NCBI RefSeq assembly: GCF_000689395.1
Contig: NZ_HG966617.1
Coordinates: 1,363,274-1,427,273, forward strand
DNA: 64,000 nt
Origin: Candidatus Phaeomarinobacter ectocarpi
GTDB lineage: Bacteria > Pseudomonadota > Alphaproteobacteria > CGMCC-115125
Reading direction: 5' to 3'
The translations under genes were made by a program, and so were the position numbers. Position 1 is the stretch's first letter. Each line of letters starts with the position of its first letter. The notes beneath the pieces are model-generated. The model did no database searches, had not been told where the DNA came from, and saw nothing but the letters and a program-made list of their open reading frames with translations. Below, one piece after another: positions 28,113 through 38,015 of the stretch.

Positions 28113-28877
28113 TCACAGCGATTGCCCGTCATCAATCGTCAGCGACGTTCCAGTGATGATGCGGCCCTGATCAGATGCCATCAGCAACAGCGCTCCATCC
28201 AGATCCGCAATTTCTCCAAGACGCCGCCTTGGATAGCCCTTCACCTGCTTTTGTCCGGGGTCGGTGGCAAACCAGTGTGCGTTCAACTCGGTTTCGATGA
28301 AGCCCGGGCACAGCGCGGTGACGTTGATATCGTATCGCGCCCATTCGCGCGCCAAAGACTTCGTCATCATCAATACAGCCGCTTTTGACATGCAGTAGAC
28401 GGAGAGGCCTGGCAGCACGGTGTGCCCGCCGATGGAAGCAATATTGATGATGCGCCCGGGTCGGCCCTTCTCAATCATCCGCTTGGATGCTTCCTGCGCC
28501 ATGAAGAATGCACCTTTGAGGTTGGTATTCATTACCGTGTCATAGGCGTCCTCAGTCACGTCCGATGCCATCTGGTCGATGTTCATGCCCGCATTGTTGA
28601 CGAGGATGTCCAGCGGACCGAGTTCGGTTTCGCATGTTTCGATGCACCTCTTGATGCTGTCCATGTGGGTCACATCAAGCGCGATGGGCAGTGCCCGGCC
28701 GTCAAAGGCCTCGATTTCCTTCTTGAGGTCATCCAGCCGTTCAACCCGCCGACCGGTAATGGCCACATGGGCGCCGGCTTTCGCCAGAGTTATGGCCATG
28801 TGCCGCCCGAACCCTGACGTGGTGCCGGAGATGAGGGCTGTCTTGCCGGTCAGGTCAAATACATGGGCGTCGGTCAT
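28113..28877 (-). CDS. Short-chain dehydrogenase/reductase (SDR)
   Basis: 254 residues, classical SDR. Cofactor loop SGTTSGFGR (17-25), NNAG (94-97), catalytic Ser148, Tyr161 and Lys165 (YCMSK). TGRRVER after beta-2 hints at NADP. The C-terminus TGTSLTIDDGQSL is typical. It oxidises or reduces an alcohol/ketone; the substrate is unknown. Start at 28877 because CCGGAG precedes it and the conserved N-terminus begins there. Confidence 0.9.
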   Translation of the reverse strand: MTDAHVFDLTGKTALISGTTSGFGRHMAITLAKAGAHVAITGRRVERLDDLKKEIEAFDGRALPIALDVTHMDSIKRCIETCETELGPLDILVNNAGMNIDQMASDVTEDAYDTVMNTNLKGAFFMAQEASKRMIEKGRPGRIINIASIGGHTVLPGLSVYCMSKAAVLMMTKSLAREWARYDINVTALCPGFIETELNAHWFATDPGQKQVKGYPRRRLGEIADLDGALLLMASDQGRIITGTSLTIDDGQSL

Positions 28878-29040
28878 GGGGGGCTCCGGGATGGCTGCGA
28901 ACAAGGGAGCCGCATCCTAGAAATCCGTCGCGCCGCGTCAACATCGTGCTCTGCAGGGTGTGATTTGGCCTTAGTGCTGCTTGAGGCCATAATACCGGTG
29001 AAACAGATTTTAGAATTCTGGCTGAATGGGAGGCCATCTC

Positions 29041-29685
29041 ATGTTCATCGACGTCGTATCAGACACTGTCTGCCCGTGGTGTTACATCGGCAAACGCCGT
29101 TTCGACATGGCAAAGGCTGAACGCCCCGACATTGAGATTGACCTGCGCTGGCGCCCCTATCAGCTGGACCCGACGATCCCGGCTGAAGGTGTGGACCGTC
29201 GCGAATACATGGAAGCCAAGTTCGGCAAGAACCGCTCCAAGGAGGTTGGCAACGTCATTCGAGAGGCGGCCGACGAAGCCGGAATTACCCTGGCTTTCGA
29301 CAAAATTCAGCGCTCGCCTAATACGTTTGATTCGCACCGGCTGATCCGCTGGGGCGCAAGTGCCGGGGCGCAAAACGAAATCGTGGAAATCCTGTTCCGC
29401 CGCTACTTCGAGGATGGCGAAGACATTGGTGACCGCAAGGTCCTGGTCGATGCCGCCAAGGAAGCGGCCATGGACCATGAACTGGTGGCCTATCTGCTGC
29501 TTCACAACAAGGATGCTGATCTGGTGGCCAACGAAGCCAATCAGGCCCGGGAAATGGGCATCTCCGGCGTCCCCACATTCCTGTTTGAAGGCAAGTTCGC
29601 CGTTGTTGGGGCGCAGGAAACAGAAGGCTATTTACGGGCCATCGACAAAGTGCAGGCAAAGCTCAGCGAGCAGGCTGCCCAATAG
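29041..29685 (+). CDS. DsbA family oxidoreductase, FrnE-like
   Basis: 214 residues without a signal peptide. Thioredoxin motif CPWC (Cys11, Cys14) in SDTVCPWCYIGKRRF and cis-Pro loop GISGVPTFLFEGKF. Cytoplasmic FrnE-type proteins act as thiol oxidoreductases or isomerases in stress. GGGAGG precedes the ATG at 29041. It converges on the mfd gene. Confidence 0.9.
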   Translation: MFIDVVSDTVCPWCYIGKRRFDMAKAERPDIEIDLRWRPYQLDPTIPAEGVDRREYMEAKFGKNRSKEVGNVIREAADEAGITLAFDKIQRSPNTFDSHRLIRWGASAGAQNEIVEILFRRYFEDGEDIGDRKVLVDAAKEAAMDHELVAYLLLHNKDADLVANEANQAREMGISGVPTFLFEGKFAVVGAQETEGYLRAIDKVQAKLSEQAAQ

Positions 29686-29699
29686 GGCACCAATAGCAC

Positions 29700-32600
29700 T
29701 TAGGCCCCAGAACCACCCTCAGCAAGCGTGGCCAATTCTTCCATCACGGCACGGGTGCCCTTGAGGCGATCCTCCGCATCCGGCCAGTTGTGCTTCACCA
29801 CAATCTTGTGGTCGGGCCGCAGCTTTGCGTCCCCCCGGGCGCGGTTGATGAACTGAACAAGGCCTGCCGGGTTGGCAAACTCATTGTTGCGAAGACCAAT
29901 CACGCAGCCCTTCGGACCCGCATCAATCTTCTCCACATTGGCAGCACGGCACAGGCGCTTGATCTCAACGATCTCGAGCAGATGCTTCACTTCACCCGGC
30001 AGGTGCCCGAAGCGGTCGATGAGTTCAGCAGCAAACCCCTCAATCTCCTGATGTTCTTCAAGCGATGCCAGGCGGCGATAGAGACTCATACGGACGTCAA
30101 GATCAGCCACATAGGTATCGGGTATGAGAACCGCCGTGCCGACACTGATCTGTGGTGACCATTCACCTTCTTCCTTGTCGAGGCCCCCTGCACGCGCCTG
30201 CGCTACGGCTTCTTCCAGCATGTGCTGATAGAGCTCGTAGCCGACTTCACGAATGTGCCCGGACTGCTCATCACCTAGCAAATTGCCCGCGCCACGAATA
30301 TCAAGGTCATGGCTTGCCAGATTGAAACCAGCCCCCAGCGAGTCCAGCGACTGGAGAACCTTCAGGCGTTTCTCGGCGTTGACCGTCAGGGTGCGGTTGG
30401 GCGGAACCGTCAGATAGGCAAAGGCGCGCGCCTTCGAGCGCCCGACGCGGCCACGCAGCTGATAGAGCTGCGCCAGACCAAACCGGTCCGCCCGATGGAC
30501 CACCATGGTGTTGGCCGTTGGAATATCGAGACCACTCTCCACAATCGTCGTCGACAGCAGCACGTCATACTTGCCGTCGTAAAACGCATTCATGATGTCA
30601 TCGAGTTCGCCCGGTGGCATCTGGCCATGGGCAACAACGGTCTTTACTTCCGGCACATATTCCTTGAGGAATGCTTCCGCATCTGCCAGGTCCGAAATCC
30701 GTGGGCACACATAGAAGCTCTGTCCACCGCGATACCGCTCGCGCAACAACGCCTCACGAATGACCACCGGGTCAAACGGCGTGACGAAAGTACGCACCGC
30801 CAACCGGTCCACCGGCGGCGTTGTGATCAAAGATAGTTCGCGCACGCCGGTAAGGGCCAACTGCAAGGTGCGCGGGATCGGTGTCGCGGTCAGCGTCAGC
30901 ACATGCACGTCGGCCTTGAGCTGCTTGAGTTGTTCCTTGTGGGTCACGCCAAAGCGCTGCTCTTCATCGACGATCAGCAGGCCCAGATCCTTGAACTTGA
31001 TCGATTTTGCCAGCAGCGCGTGGGTGCCGACCACAATGTCCAGATCACCGGACGCCATGGCTTCGCGGGTCTCATCCGCCTGCTTTGCCGTGACCATGCG
31101 AGACAGCTGCGCAACCTTGAGGGGCCAGCCGGCAAAGCGCTCCGTGAATGTCTTGGTGTGCTGGCGGGCCAGCAGGGTCGTAGGCACAACGACGGCCACT
31201 TGCTTGCCGGACATGGCGGCGGCAAAGGCTGCGCGCAACGCAACTTCGGTCTTCCCGAAGCCCACGTCGCCGCAAACAAGGCGATCCATCGGCTTTGACT
31301 CAGCCAGATCAGAAATGACGTCGCCGATGGCATTCTGCTGATCTTCGGTTTCCTCATACGGGAACCGCGAGGAGAACTCATCATAGAGGCCCGGTGCGGG
31401 GACAGCTGGTTCAGCGGTTTTCAGCGCACGGGCTGCGGCAACAGCGATGAGCTGGTTTGCAATCTCTCGGATGCGCTCCTTCATTTTGGACTTGCGGGCC
31501 TGCCAGGCCCCACCGCCAAGCTTGTCCAGCTGCACGTCCGTGTCGTCAGACCCGTAGCGCGACAAGAGCTCGATGTTCTCTACCGGCAGATAGAGCTTGT
31601 CATTACCCGCATAGACAATCAGCAGGCAGTCATGGGGCGCGCCCTGCACTTCGATGGTTTCAAGGCTGGTGAACTGGCCGATGCCATGATCCACGTGAAC
31701 CACGAAGTCGCCCTGGCTGAGGCTTGATACTTCCGACAGGAAGTTCTGCGCACGCCGTGCCTTGCGAGTCCGAACAAGCCGGTCACCCAGAACATCCTGC
31801 TCGGCGATGATCGCCGTCGTCGGTGTTTCAAACCCTGTTTCAAGGCCAAGGACGACCAGGGCCACAGTTGAGGCTGGCAGGCTCTGGGCGTCCTTCCAGT
31901 CATCCGCAATGACAACCGGCTGAATGCCATGCTCGCCAAGCACGTGGCTCATGCGTTCGGCGGACCCGTCTGACCAGGCGGCGAGCACCACGCGCTTGCT
32001 GTTTTTCTTCAGCGAATTGATGTGGCCGCGCAGGGCGTCAAAGACGTTTGCGTTTTCCGCTTTGCGTTCCGGCGCAAAGTCACGGCCGGGCCGCGCGCCC
32101 ATGTCGAGCGCATCAGGACCATCAGGAACATCGAAATGGGACAGCGCACGGCTTGGATGGTCCCCGAGTGCTGCCTTCAGCTCGTCTATGGTCAGATAGA
32201 GTGAGTCCGGCGGCATGGGGCGGTAGGCCGGTGCGTCAAACCCGGCGGCGCCGGCGTTCTTCTTTTTCTTTGAGGCCTTGGCGACGGACTGGCTGACGTC
32301 TGCGTCCTCGGTGCGGGCCGCGTAGTAGTCATCAATCATCTCACGGCGTTCGCCGGCGGCCTCTTCAGTCAGAGGATCAAGCGTAATGACCGTGCCCGGC
32401 CCGGCGTAATCAAACAGGGTTGCCATCTCCTCGTGGAAGAGCGGCAGCCAATGCTCCATGCCCTGATGACGGCGTCCTTCACTGACCGCTTCATAGAGCG
32501 GGTCTTCTCCCGTCACTGTGCCGAAGTTCTGGACATAGCCTGCCCGAAACCGCCGGATGGTTTCTTCATCGAGGAGAATTTCAGTGGCGGGTACCAGCTC

Positions 32601-33269
32601 GACACGATCAAGTTTGCCGGTCGTCAGCTGCGTCTCGGGATCAAACGAGCGCACGCCTTCGAGCGTGTCGCCAAACAGATCAAGCCGCACCGGCTCTTCA
32701 AAGCCCGGAGGGAAGATGTCCACAATGCCACCGCGCACGGCAAACTCACCCTGCTCGCGCACGGTGCCGGAGCGCAGATACCCATCGCGGCCCAGATAGG
32801 CCAGCAAGGCATCCAGGTCGATCCGGTCCCCCTGCTCCGCGCGCCAGCTGGACTGCGCCATGGTCGAGCGTGATGGCATCCTCTGCAATGCCGCGTTGAC
32901 CGTTGCGATCAGAATGGCTGGACCTGAAGTCTCATTACGTGCGGCAAGCTCGGCAAGGGCTGCCATGCGCCGCGCAATCACATCGCTGTTTGGCGAGACA
33001 CGGTCATAGGGCAGACAGTCCCACCCCGGCAGCTCGATGACCGGCAGCTCCGGCGCAAAAAAGCGTAGCGCTTCTTTCAGCCGCGCAAGCCGAGGCTCAT
33101 CCCGTGCGATATGCACAACCAGTTCGCCACGCGCCCGGGCGAGATCACTGAGCGCAATGGCATCAAACCCCTCCGGCACACCGCCCGTCGTGAGGCGTCC
33201 GGTAGCAGAGACGAACTGACCGTCCGCCGCCGCCCCATGGCCCGGTGCGTGTGTGAGAGAGGAATTCAT
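29700..33269 (-). CDS. mfd: Transcription-repair coupling factor Mfd
   Basis: 1189 residues, full length. Mfd displaces RNA polymerase stalled at DNA lesions and recruits UvrA. In order: UvrB-like N-terminal module, RNA-polymerase-interaction domain (about 515-590, GDFVVHVDHGIGQF), Walker A GDVGFGKTEVALRAAF (near 665), DEEQRFGV (near 765), helicase domain with QLRGRVGRS, and the C-terminal TRCF domain. A short low-complexity Lys stretch (SKKKKN) near residue 335 is a lineage insert. Downstream of sdhE by 12 bp, so co-transcribed. Confidence 0.97.
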   Translation of the reverse strand: MNSSLTHAPGHGAAADGQFVSATGRLTTGGVPEGFDAIALSDLARARGELVVHIARDEPRLARLKEALRFFAPELPVIELPGWDCLPYDRVSPNSDVIARRMAALAELAARNETSGPAILIATVNAALQRMPSRSTMAQSSWRAEQGDRIDLDALLAYLGRDGYLRSGTVREQGEFAVRGGIVDIFPPGFEEPVRLDLFGDTLEGVRSFDPETQLTTGKLDRVELVPATEILLDEETIRRFRAGYVQNFGTVTGEDPLYEAVSEGRRHQGMEHWLPLFHEEMATLFDYAGPGTVITLDPLTEEAAGERREMIDDYYAARTEDADVSQSVAKASKKKKNAGAAGFDAPAYRPMPPDSLYLTIDELKAALGDHPSRALSHFDVPDGPDALDMGARPGRDFAPERKAENANVFDALRGHINSLKKNSKRVVLAAWSDGSAERMSHVLGEHGIQPVVIADDWKDAQSLPASTVALVVLGLETGFETPTTAIIAEQDVLGDRLVRTRKARRAQNFLSEVSSLSQGDFVVHVDHGIGQFTSLETIEVQGAPHDCLLIVYAGNDKLYLPVENIELLSRYGSDDTDVQLDKLGGGAWQARKSKMKERIREIANQLIAVAAARALKTAEPAVPAPGLYDEFSSRFPYEETEDQQNAIGDVISDLAESKPMDRLVCGDVGFGKTEVALRAAFAAAMSGKQVAVVVPTTLLARQHTKTFTERFAGWPLKVAQLSRMVTAKQADETREAMASGDLDIVVGTHALLAKSIKFKDLGLLIVDEEQRFGVTHKEQLKQLKADVHVLTLTATPIPRTLQLALTGVRELSLITTPPVDRLAVRTFVTPFDPVVIREALLRERYRGGQSFYVCPRISDLADAEAFLKEYVPEVKTVVAHGQMPPGELDDIMNAFYDGKYDVLLSTTIVESGLDIPTANTMVVHRADRFGLAQLYQLRGRVGRSKARAFAYLTVPPNRTLTVNAEKRLKVLQSLDSLGAGFNLASHDLDIRGAGNLLGDEQSGHIREVGYELYQHMLEEAVAQARAGGLDKEEGEWSPQISVGTAVLIPDTYVADLDVRMSLYRRLASLEEHQEIEGFAAELIDRFGHLPGEVKHLLEIVEIKRLCRAANVEKIDAGPKGCVIGLRNNEFANPAGLVQFINRARGDAKLRPDHKIVVKHNWPDAEDRLKGTRAVMEELATLAEGGSGA

Positions 33270-33281
33270 CGGATCGTCCGT

Positions 33282-33593
33282 CTAGCGTTCAAGCCGCGTG
33301 CGGGCTGGCACGATGTGAGACTGGAGCCGCGTCATCAGATTGGTCTTGTAGTTGTCCGGAACAGGCTTGGTGTTTGAGATCCACCCATAGACGTCCTGAT
33401 CCGGCGCTTCCATGAGCTGCTCGAAATCCGTGAGGTCATCCGTGGTCAGGTCTTCCACGTAAGCGTCTGCGAATGTCCCGAGGATAAGGTCATTTTCCTT
33501 GATACCCCGGTGCCACGCACGGAACTTGATCCTGCGGCGACGGGCGTCATCGTCGAGGGTGGAAGACTCATATGAAGGCGTGTTGTCGGTCAT
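33282..33593 (-). CDS. sdhE: FAD assembly factor SdhE
   Basis: 103 residues. The signature RGIKENDLILG (RGxxE) and FEQLMEAPDQDVYGWI mark SdhE (DUF339), which helps attach FAD covalently to succinate dehydrogenase. Placement beside mfd and recG is usual in alphaproteobacteria. The N-terminus has an acidic, disordered extension of about 20 residues. Confidence 0.93.
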   Translation of the reverse strand: MTDNTPSYESSTLDDDARRRRIKFRAWHRGIKENDLILGTFADAYVEDLTTDDLTDFEQLMEAPDQDVYGWISNTKPVPDNYKTNLMTRLQSHIVPARTRLER

Positions 33594-33713
33594 GGCGTGC
33601 GATATACCTTGTTGAGGGGCTGTAAGTCAGCCCCCTGATAGCTATATCGCCCACACAATCTCGCCACCCGCCTGCCCGTGAAATGACTGCCAAAAGCTGG
33701 AAACACCCGCCAA

Positions 33714-34595
33714 ATGAACGCATTCGAGACGATCAAGAGCCAGAATGCCCGGCTGACCGCTCCTCTGCCCGATGGCCGCAAACTTGGCTATTCCGACACC
33801 GGCGACCAGAACCTGCCGCCGGTCTTCTATCTGCATGGCTTTCCCGGGTCGCGGCTTGAGGCCTCCTTTCTGATCATCGAGGGCGCCCGGCTGATTGGCA
33901 TTGATCGTCCAGGCTATGGCCTTTCAAGCCCCAAGCGCCGCCGTAAGCTGGCAGACTTTCCAAAGGACGTTGCCGCCTTTGCAGACCATCTGGGCATAGA
34001 CAGATTTGCCGTCATGGGCGTCTCAGGCGGGGGGCCTTATGCCGCCGCCTGCGCCCATTGGCTGCCGGACCGCGTGGCGGCTGCAGCCCTCGTATGCCCA
34101 CTGGGACCACCAGAAGCGCCCGGCATGAGCCAGGGCCGACTGAAGATGCTGACCAACCTCGCCCGCCGTCCCATTGCCCGTCAGGCCCTGTTCGGCATCG
34201 GGCGCGCCATAGTGATGGACGACAATTGGATGCGCCGGGCTGCCGCCTATCGGGCCAAGCAGCCACGCGCCGAAGCAGACAAAGGCCTCATGAAAAGCGA
34301 CATGAGCCGCCTGATGCTGGCGAGCTGGCGTGAAGCGATCGGCAGCGGTGTTGCCGGCATGTCGAGTGACAGCCGCATCTATGGCAGCCCGTGGGGCTGG
34401 CGCATCTCCGAGATACAGGTGCCGACCTATCTGTGGCACGGCCACGCAGACACAGTGGTGCCGTCATCCATCGGCCGCTACTACGCCGCGCGGGTGCCAG
34501 ACATCAAAGCCACCTTCACCGAAGATGACGGTCACTTCTCCATCGTGCTGAACTTCAAAGACGAGATCATTCAAAAACTGATCAGCCATCTTTAG
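33714..34595 (+). CDS. Alpha/beta-hydrolase
   Basis: 293 residues. Oxyanion HGFPGSR (41-47), nucleophile Ser104 in GVSGGGPYAA, acid in HGHADTVVP and His in DDGHFSIV near the C-terminus. Substrate unknown, probably a small ester or lactone. It lies between divergent sdhE and recG, about 80 bp upstream of recG on the same strand. Confidence 0.87.
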   Translation: MNAFETIKSQNARLTAPLPDGRKLGYSDTGDQNLPPVFYLHGFPGSRLEASFLIIEGARLIGIDRPGYGLSSPKRRRKLADFPKDVAAFADHLGIDRFAVMGVSGGGPYAAACAHWLPDRVAAAALVCPLGPPEAPGMSQGRLKMLTNLARRPIARQALFGIGRAIVMDDNWMRRAAAYRAKQPRAEADKGLMKSDMSRLMLASWREAIGSGVAGMSSDSRIYGSPWGWRISEIQVPTYLWHGHADTVVPSSIGRYYAARVPDIKATFTEDDGHFSIVLNFKDEIIQKLISHL

Positions 34596-34674
34596 GAACA
34601 CGGCGCACTTTATCTGGCGTCATAACACCGCGATGGGCGGACAGGCCGTTGGCGATCATGCTAAATGATGGTCC

Positions 34675-36810
34675 ATGACCCCGCCGTCCACCACATCAAA
34701 CCCAAAAGCCGTGCCGCCCAAAGGCCGTCCCGAGGCGCTGTTTCCGCTGTTCGCGGATGCCGTCAAGCTGCCTGGTATCGGGCCGCGCCTGCAAAAGCTT
34801 CTGGAAAAACTGACCGGCCCCAAAGTCGTGGACCTGTTGTGGCACCTGCCTGTCGGTTTGATTGACCGCCGCAACCGTCCACACATCATTGACGCGCAGC
34901 CCGGTGTGATCGCGACCCTTGAGGTCACGATCGGGCCGCACACGCCCCCGCCACGAGGCAGCCGCGCCCCCTATCGTATTCCGTGTACGGATGAGACTGG
35001 TGAGATCACCCTCACCTTCTTCCATGCTCGCGAAGACTATCTGCGCCGCACATTGCCGGAAGGCGAAAAACGCGTCATCTCCGGCGAGGTCGAGGCCTAT
35101 GGCGGGCAGATACAGATGACCCATCCTGACCACATGCTGACGCTGGAAGATGCGGCAAAACTGCCCCCCTATGAACCGGTCTATCCCTTGACCGCAGGGC
35201 TCTCCGGCAAGGTGCTGACCAAGGCCATTCTGGCAGGCCTGGAACGAGTGCCGGAGCTGCCTGAGTGGATGGATGCGGCCTGGGCGCGACAGCAGAAATA
35301 TCCCCATTGGCATGAGGCGGTTAAGGCCGTCCATCAACCAGACAGCCCACAGGCCGTCGACCCGCGGCACCCCGCCCGCGCGCGCCTGGCCTATGACGAG
35401 ATGCTGGCGAACCAGTTGGCGCTGGCTCTTGTCCGCGCCCGCATGAAACGCAGCCGCGGCAGGCCGCTCTCCGGCGACGGAACATTGCGACGCAAGGTGG
35501 AGGATGCCCTTCCATTTGAGCTCACCCGCGGCCAGCGTGTGGCCGTGGCTGAAATCGAGTCCGACCTCAAAGAGCCGTACCGGATGTTGCGATTGCTGCA
35601 GGGCGATGTCGGTTCCGGCAAAACCATGGTGGCGCTCATGGCCATGCTGGTAGCCGTTGAGGCCGGTGCACAGGCCGCCTTGATGGCGCCGACAGAAATT
35701 CTGGCTCGCCAGCACGCCAAGACACTTGAGCCTCTTTGCGAAGCAGCAGGCATCCGCATGGCCGTGCTGACAGGACGAGACAAGGGTAAGGCCCGGGAGG
35801 CTATCGTTGCCGCAGCCGAAGCCGGAGACATAGACATCCTGGTTGGCACCCACGCTCTCTTTCAGGGAAGCGTTGCCTTCAAGGACCTGGCCGTTGCGGT
35901 GGTCGATGAGCAGCATCGCTTCGGTGTTCGCGAGCGCATGGAGCTGTCGTCAAAGGGCGTGGCGGGAACAGACGTGCTGGTGATGACGGCCACGCCGATA
36001 CCGCGCACCCTTCAGCTCACGGCTTATGGCGACATGGATGTATCGCGCCTGACGGAAAAACCCGCTGGCCGCAAACCCATCGCGACACGCGCCCTGCCCC
36101 TTGAACGTATGGATGAGGTTACGTCCGGCCTCGGCCGTGCCATCAGCGAGGGACGCCAGATCTACTGGGTCTGCCCCCTGGTCGAAGAATCCGACGTGCT
36201 GGACGTCGCCGCCGCAGAAGAACGCTATGCAGGCCTCAAGGTCTCGCTGGGTGCGCGTGTTGGCATGGTCCATGGCCGCATGAAAGGCCCGGAGCGTGAA
36301 GAGGTCATGACCGCGTTTCAGGCCGGTGAGATCGATATTCTTGTGGCAACGACGGTGATCGAGGTGGGCGTCGATGTGCCCAACGCGTCGATCATGGTGA
36401 TTGAGCATGCGGAAAGGTTTGGCCTCGCCCAACTCCATCAGCTGCGCGGTCGCGTGGGCCGTGGGTCGGCTGCGTCAAGCTGCCTCCTGCTTTACAAGAC
36501 ACCCTTGGGAGAGATGGCCAAGAAACGCATCGCGACACTTCGGGATACCGAGGACGGATTTGTTATCGCGGAGGAGGATCTGATCCTGCGTGGTGCTGGC
36601 GAGGTTCTGGGAACGCGTCAGTCCGGTCTTCCACAGTTCCGGCTGGCCTCTCTGGAAGCCCATGCGGACCTCATTGCCGCGGCCAGAGACGATGTAGAAC
36701 TTATCCTCAACAAAGACCCCGAACTTGAGACGGAACGTGGTGCCGCCTTGCGCGTGCTGCTCTATCTGTTCGAACGCGACGAAGCGATCCGTTACCTGCG
36801 TGCCGGGTAG
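34675..36810 (+). CDS. recG: ATP-dependent DNA helicase RecG
   Basis: 711 residues, full length. RecG reverses stalled replication forks. N-terminal wedge (OB) domain, then Walker A GDVGSGKTMVALMAM (near 311), DEQHRFGVRERM (near 410), motif QLRGRVGRG, and the TRG motif region at the C-terminus. Its last 19 bases overlap the convergent cupin gene. Confidence 0.97.
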   Translation: MTPPSTTSNPKAVPPKGRPEALFPLFADAVKLPGIGPRLQKLLEKLTGPKVVDLLWHLPVGLIDRRNRPHIIDAQPGVIATLEVTIGPHTPPPRGSRAPYRIPCTDETGEITLTFFHAREDYLRRTLPEGEKRVISGEVEAYGGQIQMTHPDHMLTLEDAAKLPPYEPVYPLTAGLSGKVLTKAILAGLERVPELPEWMDAAWARQQKYPHWHEAVKAVHQPDSPQAVDPRHPARARLAYDEMLANQLALALVRARMKRSRGRPLSGDGTLRRKVEDALPFELTRGQRVAVAEIESDLKEPYRMLRLLQGDVGSGKTMVALMAMLVAVEAGAQAALMAPTEILARQHAKTLEPLCEAAGIRMAVLTGRDKGKAREAIVAAAEAGDIDILVGTHALFQGSVAFKDLAVAVVDEQHRFGVRERMELSSKGVAGTDVLVMTATPIPRTLQLTAYGDMDVSRLTEKPAGRKPIATRALPLERMDEVTSGLGRAISEGRQIYWVCPLVEESDVLDVAAAEERYAGLKVSLGARVGMVHGRMKGPEREEVMTAFQAGEIDILVATTVIEVGVDVPNASIMVIEHAERFGLAQLHQLRGRVGRGSAASSCLLLYKTPLGEMAKKRIATLRDTEDGFVIAEEDLILRGAGEVLGTRQSGLPQFRLASLEAHADLIAAARDDVELILNKDPELETERGAALRVLLYLFERDEAIRYLRAG

Positions 36811-37130
36811 ACATGCACTGCAAGCCAGACGGTAGGCGGCGATGTCCGGGTGTAGGTAACACGATGTCTTTGATGGGCCGGGATAAATGTCCAGTCGCCG
36901 CGTGACAGTGCGGTCTCTCCCTGACCATCAATCTCCAGTCGGGCATCTCCTTCAAGAACACAGACCCACTCGTCCTGCTCCTGATCAAACCATCCAGTTT
37001 CAGGTGCGCAGTGTCCGGTCGAGATGATCCGCTCAATTTTGACATTGCTGTGGTCCAGCAACGTGTCGAATTGTTCTGTCGGCAGCGCTGCCTGTGGAAG
37101 ACCGGAAAAAAGATTGGTGGCCCCGGTCAT
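36792..37130 (-). CDS. Cupin-domain protein
   Basis: 112 residues, one cupin barrel: WFDQEQDEWVCVLEGDARLEI (motif 1; the usual HxH is replaced by QxQ/E) and GDWTFIPAHQRHRVTYT (motif 2 with His). Missing motif-1 histidines suggest weak or no metal binding. It is 4 bp downstream of the DUF502 gene and its 3' end overlaps recG on the other strand. Confidence 0.78.
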   Translation of the reverse strand: MTGATNLFSGLPQAALPTEQFDTLLDHSNVKIERIISTGHCAPETGWFDQEQDEWVCVLEGDARLEIDGQGETALSRGDWTFIPAHQRHRVTYTRTSPPTVWLAVHVYPARR

Positions 37131-37133
37131 GGC

Positions 37134-37856
37134 CTATTTATGCAGCTCATCTTCTTCAGCCTGCGTACGCACGTGATAGCCAGGGAGTGTCGTGCCGTCT
37201 GCATCAAACTCAGGCGCTACCAGCCCAGCCGAGATCACCATCTTGGCTGCGTCTTCAACGGACATCTCCAGCGTGATGACATCCCGCCGGGGAACGAACA
37301 GCAGGAAACCGCTTGTCGGGTTTGGTGTGGTCGGCAGGAAGACACTCACCATTTCCTCATCCGCGCGCGCCTGCACCTCGCCTTTGGCTGCAGTGGTGAC
37401 GAAGGCAATCGAATAGACACCGCGGCGCGGATACTCGATCAGCGCGACTTCTCGGAAGGATTGTTGCGACTGGCTGAGAACGGTTTCGAATATCTGTTTG
37501 AGGGCGCCATAGATGTTGCGCACCAGCGGCATGCGGCCCACGAGCCGCTCGCCATAGTTCACCAACGTCCGACCAAACAGATTGGCCGTCAGGGCCCCCA
37601 GAAGTGTCAGCAGAACAACGGCAATGATGACACCGAGGCCGGGGACCGTGAAATCCAGGTACTGCTCGGGTCGATACTGGTCCGGGATCATCGGCGTGAA
37701 CCAGGCATCCACAAAATCCACAAACCACATCACCAGCACGACAGTAATCGTGACCGGTGCCGCAACCACCAGGCCCGTCAGGAAGTAGTTGCGCAGCCGC
37801 GACAGGAAGCGCGACGGTTCCTTCGGTTCTATCAGAGGTGATTGTGGATCGCTCAT
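37134..37856 (-). CDS. DUF502 family inner-membrane protein
   Basis: 240 residues. Two hydrophobic segments at about 23-47 and 72-96, the first starting NYFLTGLVVAAPVTITVVL, and the family pattern MPLVRNIYGALKQIFETV and VFLPTTPNPTSGFLLFVP. The family is widespread but has no assigned function. Co-transcribed with the cupin gene. Confidence 0.85.
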   Translation of the reverse strand: MSDPQSPLIEPKEPSRFLSRLRNYFLTGLVVAAPVTITVVLVMWFVDFVDAWFTPMIPDQYRPEQYLDFTVPGLGVIIAVVLLTLLGALTANLFGRTLVNYGERLVGRMPLVRNIYGALKQIFETVLSQSQQSFREVALIEYPRRGVYSIAFVTTAAKGEVQARADEEMVSVFLPTTPNPTSGFLLFVPRRDVITLEMSVEDAAKMVISAGLVAPEFDADGTTLPGYHVRTQAEEDELHK

Positions 37857-38015
37857 GACAGGTGCGACTCAGGGGTTGAGGTGGAACATCCGCTACTCTA
37901 GCGCGCAATGGCACGGCTGGTCATCCGCGCTGTGACGTCTAGAATGATCCTCGAAAAGTCATTGCAGATAAACAAAAGAGTGGTGCCCCATGAGGCATCG
38001 CCTGAGGAAACACAG